NCBI GenBank assembly: GCA_029263355.1
Contig: JAJCXQ010000689.1
Coordinates: 1-37,429 of the forward strand
Reading direction: 5' to 3'
Source of the DNA: Acidobacteriota bacterium
GTDB lineage: Bacteria > Acidobacteriota > Thermoanaerobaculia > Multivoradales > J023
DNA: 37,429 bases
Below, in pieces: positions 16,601-21,450 of the stretch. The notes beneath the pieces were generated by a model. It worked only from the letters and a program-made list of their open reading frames with translations. It searched no databases and was not told the DNA's origin. The position numbers and the translations under genes were made by a program. Position 1 is the stretch's first letter; every line of letters begins with the position of its first letter.

Positions 16601-17278
16601 GAAGCCTTCCGCCGCCGCGGAATTTACCCGCAGGGGGTCCGCACACTCTCAGTCGACAGCTTGCGTTGGCGAGTCCCGACTGGCCTACAGCAGTTGCCAG
16701 GGCTCGACGACCTGTTGCAGGAGCTGGATCTGTCCTGGGACCTGCGCAGCGAGCGTTATCGCACCTACCGCCAGTCGGAAAACAACTGCGCCAGCTTCCA
16801 TCGCTGGATGGAGCAGTACTTGATGCCGGACGCAGCCGCCCGCCACGAGCTGGGGCTGGCCTGGGGTGACGACCTGCCAACGTACATTCACAAGACGAAG
16901 GACCCGGAGACCGGCGAGCGCAGAGTCGCGACCGAAGTCCACTCGGTGCGCCCGGCGCGGCGCCTGGCGCCCGATGGATCCTTCATCACCGATCTGGTGG
17001 TCGAGCTCACCCAGCGCCGGCGCATTCCGCCGCGTAAGGCAGACGGCGATGGGGTCGCATTCCAGTTCCGCGGCGGTTGTACCTTGTTGATCGATCTCGA
17101 AGCCCGGCGGGTCCGCTACTGCATCCGGAAGAACATTTTCGACGAGGAGCGCCGACGTCGACACCGCGACTTTCTCCAAGGCCCCGCCGGTGTCTCCCTG
17201 CACGCCACCTATTTCAGCGATGGGCATCACCCTCGAGACGAGCCTTTCGCCATGCTCCACCGAGGTCACCATGCCTGA
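13661..17278 (+). CDS. Cytosolic S8 subtilisin fused to a thermolysin-like (HEXXH) metalloprotease
   Basis: 1205 residues with no signal peptide or membrane segment. Residues ~1-160 are an uncharacterised N-terminal domain. The S8 domain (~165-450) carries the full catalytic set: D172 in IAHLDTGYD, H217 in DPGHGTGT, oxyanion N316 in CAAGNN and S396 in GAGTSSATPQ. After a helical linker, a second protease domain (~690-960) has HETTH (H765-E766-H769) and FHEAFADLV with E792, matching the gluzincin pattern HEXXH...E as in M4 thermolysin (NEAISD). The last ~200 residues are a beta-rich domain of unknown type. GGGGAG 5 nt before the ATG supports the start. The 3' end overlaps the MBL-fold gene by 8 nt. 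Two complete, unrelated protease active sites in one intracellular chain are unusual and suggest a regulated effector or a processing enzyme. The actual substrate is unknown. Confidence 0.88.
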   Translation: MTTIKPRLLVKARPGRQLPELSFQFERQSFSVRPLFGHSTPGQGLSLASESQWYLVEAREELSREQNLWDFAYHAIDERLGFAAGGSPEFIEPDVLHRWEYKKSTPLHGADATFQATQSELCKFQDQDDHKGATPIAEEGFAWFLLDKYSQLRSARERVGDGRHQVRIAHLDTGYDPQHVTLPEHLNTELQRNFVDGEDANNAADPAKRGFLRDPGHGTGTLSILAGNVLEGVRQAGPLAGQPLGSAPQAEIVPLRVANSVVHFYTSSVARAFDYLISIGSDVVSMSMGGVASAAWTEAINRAYEAGVVIVCAAGNNFRGLPTRFIVYPARYRRVIAACGVMADGRPYNRLPFRVMQGNWGPKRKMRTALSAYTPNMPWAELGCSQVVAMNGAGTSSATPQIAAAAALWLMHHNPQYDQPWMRVEAVRKALFESAGATDKPRRLGRGVLRAADALAIGPADAAELSLTRKDNARFALLRVLTGLGASRSARTTMLELEAAQLVQHSKIAEMIMEDNNIDPDAPRRQISAKVQQQLAEALAEDPACSATLRAALGHNVSRRLRPMTTVEIELARTPSNPPPPVRQLRAFAFDPSLGFDLETAVLNQTTLEVPWEDLQPGPVGNYLEVVDVDPASGSAYAAVDLNEPSILAQQGLAPSEGNPQFHQQMVYAVAMKTIQNFERALGRVALWSTRRTTRRSATGALVYREDFVPRLRIYPHALREANAYYSPQRKALLFGYFPASRVHAGRNLPGGTVFTCLSHDVVAHETTHALLDGLHERFAEPSNPDVLAFHEAFADLVALFQHFSFPEPLRHQIEKTRGDLTQQNLLGQLAQQFGEALGSRGALRDALGRPDPDTGEWRPLEADPDEYLTVDEPHARGAILVAAIFDAFLTIYRHRSRDLERLATGGTGVLPQGAIPADLVTRLADEAAKTARHVLEICIRALDYCPPVDITFGEYLRALITADFDLVPNDPRHYRVAFIEAFRRRGIYPQGVRTLSVDSLRWRVPTGLQQLPGLDDLLQELDLSWDLRSERYRTYRQSENNCASFHRWMEQYLMPDAAARHELGLAWGDDLPTYIHKTKDPETGERRVATEVHSVRPARRLAPDGSFITDLVVELTQRRRIPPRKADGDGVAFQFRGGCTLLIDLEARRVRYCIRKNIFDEERRRRHRDFLQGPAGVSLHATYFSDGHHPRDEPFAMLHRGHHA

Positions 17279-18782
17279 GACTCTAGCGACCGGCCCGTCC
17301 TCCGCTGTGCGAGTGCGTATGTATCGTCATGGATTGGGAGACTGTTTCCTATTGACTCTGCCCGCTGTGGGTGAGCGCCCGTACTTTCTGATGATCGATT
17401 GTGGTGTTGTACTCGGCACCAAGAGCGCTACGGCCAAGATGCAGGAGGTGGTGACGGACATCATCGAAACCACTTCCGGTCATCTTGATCTCTTGGTCAT
17501 CACCCATGAGCACTACGATCACCTGTCGGGATTTCTACAAGCTAAGAAACTGTTTGCCGATCCGGCCGATGGGGAAGATGTCGCGGCATCCGAAGGTAAG
17601 CTGCGGATCCATAACCTGTGGCTGGCGTGGACCGAAGATCCCCAGGACGAGCTCGCACGGCAGCTGCGTGGCGAGCGTAAGAAGGCAGAACGCGGCCTGC
17701 GGTTGGCTCTGCAAGGACTGCGTGAGGCCGAGATGGCGGCGGCATCGGAAACCGAGGCGCCGGCAGGGCCAAGAGTCTCTCACCAGGTTGAGGCGTTGCT
17801 GAGCTTCTTCGGCGCAGCGGGCCGTCGCGGCACGGCGGGAGCGTTGGCAAACGCTCATCAGTTCAGTGAAACTCCAGCCCGTTTCCTGCGGCCGACCGAT
17901 CAACCGCAGGAACTACCGGAAGTTCCCGGTATCCGCTTCTATGTGCTCGGTCCACCCCAGGACGAAGCGTTGATCAAACGCAGCCGCCCCTCGCGAGCAC
18001 ATTCCGAGGTCTACGAGGCGGCTTTCGCCCTGACGCCAGAGAACGCATTCCTCGCCGCGGCTCTCGACGGACCTGCGGCGATCGAAGCCGGGGTCAGTGA
18101 TCTCCAGGAAACGAGCCACCCCTTCGACCGTCGCTATCGGATTCCGCTGCCGGTCGCGGAGCAGCTGCCGTTCTTCAAACAGACCTATTGGGGCGAAGCC
18201 ACCGAGGTTGATTATCGCGACCAGTCCTGGCGCCGCATCGACGCCGAGTGGTTGCGCTCGGCGGTCGACTTGGCGCTCAAACTGGACAACGACACCAACA
18301 ACTCGAGCCTGGTGTTGGCGATCGAGATCGTCAGCACGGGCCAGGTTCTGCTTTTCCCAGGGGACGCCCAAGTTGGTAATTGGCTGTCGTGGGGAGACGT
18401 CAAATGGACTCTCCGTGACAAGAGCGAGGTCACTGCCCACGATCTGTTGGCGCGCACCGTGCTCTATAAGGTAGCGCATCACGGCAGCCACAATGCAACG
18501 CTACGGGAGCAAGGCCTGGAGCTGATGACCCACGATGAATTGATGGCCATGGTGCCGGTAGATCACGACATGGCAGTCAAGAAGGGCTGGGGGAAGATCC
18601 CCTTCGAGCCACTGATGAAACGCTTAAGCCAAAAAACCCGCGGCCGGATCCTGCGCAGCGATAGCGCACAGAACATCCAGGATCAAGCTGCCCCCAAACA
18701 AGTTCCTGCTGCCACCTGGCGTCGCTTCCAGGAGCGTGTGGTGGACGAGGAACTGTTTTTCGAGGTGCGTTTGGACGCCTGA
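17271..18782 (+). CDS. Metallo-beta-lactamase-fold hydrolase, ComEC/Rec2-like
   Basis: 503 residues, no signal peptide. The MBL metal site is complete: HEHYDH (H79, H81, D83, H84) after LDLLVIT, D365 in FPGDAQVGNW, and H403-H404 in the ComEC-type AHHGSHN. The N-terminus VRMYRHGLGDCFLLTL is the usual first strand pair of ComEC-like MBL domains, and the FPGD and HHGSHN motifs are typical of DNA-processing members. Between the first metal motifs and the D365 block is a ~280-residue insertion with a charged helix (RGERKKAERGLRLALQGL), much longer than in the plain domain. The ATG at 17271 overlaps the protease stop (ATGCCTGA), with a GAGG 5 nt upstream, so the two proteins are translationally coupled. 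Nuclease or phosphodiesterase activity is inferred from the family. Confidence 0.87.
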   Translation: MPETLATGPSSAVRVRMYRHGLGDCFLLTLPAVGERPYFLMIDCGVVLGTKSATAKMQEVVTDIIETTSGHLDLLVITHEHYDHLSGFLQAKKLFADPADGEDVAASEGKLRIHNLWLAWTEDPQDELARQLRGERKKAERGLRLALQGLREAEMAAASETEAPAGPRVSHQVEALLSFFGAAGRRGTAGALANAHQFSETPARFLRPTDQPQELPEVPGIRFYVLGPPQDEALIKRSRPSRAHSEVYEAAFALTPENAFLAAALDGPAAIEAGVSDLQETSHPFDRRYRIPLPVAEQLPFFKQTYWGEATEVDYRDQSWRRIDAEWLRSAVDLALKLDNDTNNSSLVLAIEIVSTGQVLLFPGDAQVGNWLSWGDVKWTLRDKSEVTAHDLLARTVLYKVAHHGSHNATLREQGLELMTHDELMAMVPVDHDMAVKKGWGKIPFEPLMKRLSQKTRGRILRSDSAQNIQDQAAPKQVPAATWRRFQERVVDEELFFEVRLDA

Positions 18783-18862
18783 ATTCGATTGCCTAGTTTC
18801 GGGCCTGCGGACGGGGAGCTTGACGGCACCTCGTCCGTTGGAGTTCTGCTCCACGGCACCCC

Positions 18863-19093
18863 CGTCCCGCGTGCCAATCGACGTTTTACCCACGAAAGGT
18901 CGCCTGTCCCGCGGTCCAAGGAGCGTTCTTTTGAACATTTGCCGCCCTGTTGATGGTCCAGGTGGCGTCCTTTTTCAGATCGAGCGTCCGTACCGTGGTC
19001 AATACGGCGAACCGGCTGGGTAAGATCGTCATTACCGCCGAGGCCATCGCGTCCTATCGTCGTCTGGACGCGACGACGCACGGGGGACGGACG
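18863..19093. repeat. Degenerate 21/42-nt tandem repeat block 2
   Basis: The stretch splits into eleven units of exactly 21 nt with no indels. Each ends in a variant of GCG, GTC or GCC. Alternate units resemble each other more than neighbours do: those at 18905 and 18947 share GGTCCA then G.GCG, the unit at 18989 has GGTCAA then GGCG, while those at 18884, 18926 and 18968 share a TTTT near the start. The true period is therefore 42 nt with two half-units. 21 nt is both seven codons and about two helical turns, but no credible ORF is present. Confidence 0.65.
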
Positions 19094-19309
19094 CCAGACC
19101 TAAACAGAACGCAATGGCCGACGCGGTACCGTCGGCTTGGACCTTCCAGAGCGCGATCGAAGCCGTGGTAATGGCGTTCGAATCGCTACGGTTCGCCACG
19201 ATCACGGGAAAAGTACGACCGGAGACCCTGCACGGGATGCCTTCCTAGACCCCTGGAAATGGCCACTATATGGCGTTTTTTCGGTGTCGGAAGACGAGGG
19301 AGCGGACTC

Positions 19310-19352
19310 GCGCGCGCACAGGCTTACACAAGATCGGAAGGGGTGCGCGCGC
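19310..19352. repeat. Perfect 10-bp inverted repeat of alternating GC
   Basis: GCGCGCGCAC (19310-19319) and GTGCGCGCGC (19343-19352) are exact reverse complements separated by 23 nt. The alternating purine-pyrimidine arms could form a cruciform or Z-DNA, or a strong RNA hairpin upstream of the toxin-antitoxin promoter. TTCATCTT follows the right arm, which is not a convincing terminator tail. Confidence 0.6.
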
Positions 19353-19435
19353 TTCATCTTGATTGACCTGCCGGGGATGCCCTACCAAGTAGCCTGGCAT
19401 TTGCCTTTGGTAACCAAAAGATGTCTACGTCACAA

Positions 19436-19465
19436 TTGCCTGTGTACACCTCTGAGGTGTACACT
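19436..19465 (+). promoter_or_regulatory. Promoter and perfect palindromic operator of the HigBA-like module
   Basis: GTGTACACCT (19442-19451) and AGGTGTACAC (19455-19464) form a perfect 10-bp inverted repeat around CTG. Each arm also contains the self-palindrome GTGTACAC, so it can be read as two half-sites 13 bp apart. TTGCCT (19436-19441) and TACACT (19460-19465) have an 18-bp spacer and could be the -35 and -10 boxes, so the operator fills the promoter. The predicted transcription start lies at the toxin ATG (19473). Confidence 0.65.
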
Positions 19466-19472
19466 CGTTTCT

Positions 19473-19753
19473 ATGACAGTCGAAGTGGTCCTGACGCGGC
19501 AAGCAAAGAAACAGCTGCAGAAGAGCCCGAGACACATCGTCGTCAAGATACAGTCCTGGGTCGAGGCAGTTGAAAGGGAGGGGCTGCAGGACGTCCGGAG
19601 AATCCCTGGTTTCCATGATGAACCGCTCAAAGGGAATCGCCGCGGTCAACGATCGATCCGGCTCAGTCGAGCCTACCGGCTATTTACGTCATCAACACCT
19701 ATGGCGATATCGAGTTCGTGAGTGTCGAGGAGGTCAACAAGCATGACTATTAG
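19473..19753 (+). pseudogene. higB: HigB/RelE-type toxin, reading frame broken near its 3' end
   Basis: The open frame from ATG 19473 reads MTVEVVLTRQAKKQLQKSP, then WVEAVEREGLQDVRRIPGFHDEPLKG, then RSIRLSRAYRLF, the pattern of RelE-superfamily (HigB) ribosome-dependent mRNases. After RLF the frame gives TSSTPMAISSS and stops. Moving by one base at the TTT run at 19683-19685 restores the expected ending YVINTYGDIEFVSVEEVNKH, which stops at 19751-19753 and overlaps the antitoxin start. The simplest reading is a 1-nt deletion in the T-run. This removes the C-terminal strand and His/Tyr residues that RelE-type toxins need, so the toxin is probably dead; a sequencing error is the alternative. No good -1 slippery heptamer is present, so programmed frameshifting is unlikely. 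Confidence 0.75.
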
Positions 19754-20066
19754 CAGCAAAAGCAAGGCGTTGGAGTGGCTGGAGGAGCTAGCCGGGGGAC
19801 CCCTGACATTTGGAGATTTGCTCGCCTCGATCCGGGAAGGCGATGAGTTGAGTCAAGCAGCTTTTGCCCTCGAGCTGGGTATCTCCAGGTCACACCTCTG
19901 CGATATCGAAAAGGGCCGCAAGACCGTGAGCCCCAAGCGCGCCGCAAGATATGCCCGGACTCTAGGTTACAGCGAGGCGCAGTTTGTGCGCCTGGCGCTT
20001 CAAGGAATGGTTGAAGAGGCGGGATTGAATCTTACGGTGCAGGTGGCGGCAGTCGGCGCAGCTTAG
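19743..20066 (+). CDS. higA: XRE-family (HigA-like) antitoxin
   Basis: 107 residues with a helix-turn-helix at about 35-80: ELSQAAFALELGISRSHLCD and then IEKGRKTVSPKRAARYARTL, the canonical XRE recognition pattern. The N-terminus (SKSKALEWLEELAGGPLTFG) and the C-terminal LNLTVQVAA are typical of small antitoxins. The start overlaps the restored end of the toxin frame by 11 nt, and an AGGAGG lies upstream with about a 9-nt spacing. Toxin-first order is the HigBA arrangement. It should bind the palindrome at 19442-19464. The antitoxin frame is intact although the toxin frame is not, consistent with decay of the toxin first. It converges on the next gene with a 17-nt gap. Confidence 0.85.
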   Translation: MTISSKSKALEWLEELAGGPLTFGDLLASIREGDELSQAAFALELGISRSHLCDIEKGRKTVSPKRAARYARTLGYSEAQFVRLALQGMVEEAGLNLTVQVAAVGAA

Positions 20067-20083
20067 GCTGCCTGGTTGTTCTG

Positions 20084-21295
20084 CTAACGCAGTCCGAGGT
20101 CACGTCCCAGGATCCTGGTGACGAAGCGCTCACCAAAGGTCTCGGTGGCGACGACGGTCCGGATGCGCTGGCGGGTAGCCTCGACGGTATCCTGCTGCTG
20201 CGCGGCTCGCAGTGTGTGTTCATAGGCATTCCGCACGTCGGCGCCTGTGATGTCGTAGCCGTAACCCTCGACCAACCAGTGCAACGCCAGTATGCCGGCT
20301 TCGACGGCAAATGCTGGCAGTTTGTCGGTGAAGTCTCGGGCGGCGCGAGTCAGCGTCTTGGGGTCGCAAGGAGTGCGGTAGGCGAGCTCGATCGCTTGTT
20401 GGTAGAGGCCGGCGCTCTTGGCGGCGGCGAACCATTTTCCTTCTTCGCCCGGTGTCATCTCCACCAGGCCGGCGAGGATGTCGGGCGCCGGCTTTGCTGA
20501 GTATTTCTTGACCACCGCTCGAAACCACGCGAGATTGGTGCCGGCTCGATTGGCGGCCAAGCCGTAGCGCTTGTAGGCTTCGTCGGTGAGGCCGGACGAG
20601 AGGAGAATCTCTTCGCAGAACTGGTCGATTTGGCGGTCACTGGCCCACCGGCTGCGGCAGGATTCTGCGTAGCGAATCGCTTCGGCTTTCTTTCCCATGG
20701 CAGCGAGGGCTCTAACCGCCCAGAGTTTGTAATCCCAGAAGTTTTCGGCCTCGAGAATATCGACCAGCTCGGCGTAGCGCTCGGCGCGATAGAGCGCGCT
20801 CAAACACGCCGAGGTGCCATGGAAGAACTCACCAGGATTGCGATCTGGGCCGAGCACTCGGCGGGTGATATCCAACAGGCGATCGGCCCACTGTGTGGCC
20901 CTCTCCTGAGATGCGTAGAGATCCCCCCAATCGTCGGCGAGTCGCTCGATGTACGGAATGCGGTCATCGGCATGTGCTTGCCACAAGCGGTCCAGCCAGG
21001 CATCTCGCGTCTTCGCGTCGGCTGGAGCGGTGGCGATGATCGGCACCAGAGCATCGAGCGCGCGGCCAACCGCGGTACCGATCGCCCCCGACGAACTGTC
21101 GACACGCTCTAACGCTGGCGACACTTTCTCCAGGAACAGCACCGCACCTTCGGCCCCGAGCACCGCATCTTTCCGCGCCGTATTCTTGATCTCGGAGGCC
21201 GCCTCTCGTACGCGTTTGATCGCTGGCTGCGACCGCCATCCGAATGCATTGCGGCGAAAACGTGCCGCGAAGGTCCACTTGTGTTTCTTGGCCAT
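20084..21295 (-). CDS. Conserved helical-repeat protein of unknown function
   Basis: 403 residues, no signal peptide or membrane span. The N-terminus MAKKHKWTFAARFRRNAFGW is basic. The rest is almost all alpha helix with TPR/HEAT-like pairs: YAELVDILEAENFWDYKLW, then LAAMGKKAEAIRYAESCRSR, FCEEILLSSGLTDEAYKRYG, and GEEGKWFAAAKSAGLYQQA. It ends ALHWLVEGYGYDITGADV followed by helices. I take this to be an intracellular solenoid scaffold, but I recognise no named family and no catalytic motif. I chose the ATG at 21295 (MAKKHK) over the ATG at 21322 because the first nine residues of the longer form look like leader. Ribosome binding is weak for both. It sits alone between convergent and divergent neighbours. 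Confidence 0.75.
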   Translation of the reverse strand: MAKKHKWTFAARFRRNAFGWRSQPAIKRVREAASEIKNTARKDAVLGAEGAVLFLEKVSPALERVDSSSGAIGTAVGRALDALVPIIATAPADAKTRDAWLDRLWQAHADDRIPYIERLADDWGDLYASQERATQWADRLLDITRRVLGPDRNPGEFFHGTSACLSALYRAERYAELVDILEAENFWDYKLWAVRALAAMGKKAEAIRYAESCRSRWASDRQIDQFCEEILLSSGLTDEAYKRYGLAANRAGTNLAWFRAVVKKYSAKPAPDILAGLVEMTPGEEGKWFAAAKSAGLYQQAIELAYRTPCDPKTLTRAARDFTDKLPAFAVEAGILALHWLVEGYGYDITGADVRNAYEHTLRAAQQQDTVEATRQRIRTVVATETFGERFVTRILGRDLGLR

Positions 21296-21450
21296 CGTCG
21301 TTCTTGTCCTGTTTTCTTGCATCCTACATCGCCATCAGCGGATTCTCATGATCCAACTTGCGGACCCTTGTCGCCTTTATGAATGAGGATGCTGCGAGCA
21401 TGGCTGACGAGACCGCGAAGACGAACCGAATCCATACTGTGGAGAACATC

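Larger units (their letters stand above)
18783..19472. other. 690-nt gene-poor spacer between the MBL gene and the HigBA-like module
   Basis: No ORF here has both a ribosome binding site and protein-like composition. It holds a 21-nt periodic repeat block (18863-19093), a stretch without evident features (19094-19309), a 10-bp GC inverted repeat (19310-19352), a small palindrome TTTGGTAACCAAA (19406-19418) and the toxin-antitoxin promoter and operator (19436-19465). Confidence 0.6.

Noticed and set aside
18736..19171. Small open frames (73-95 codons) in the spacer after the MBL gene
   Set aside because: No ribosome binding sites; they lie over the 21-nt repeat block and lack protein-like composition.
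19683..19689. Programmed -1 frameshift in the HigB-like gene
   Set aside because: TTTACG is not a canonical slippery heptamer and no downstream structure is evident; a 1-nt deletion or read error is simpler.
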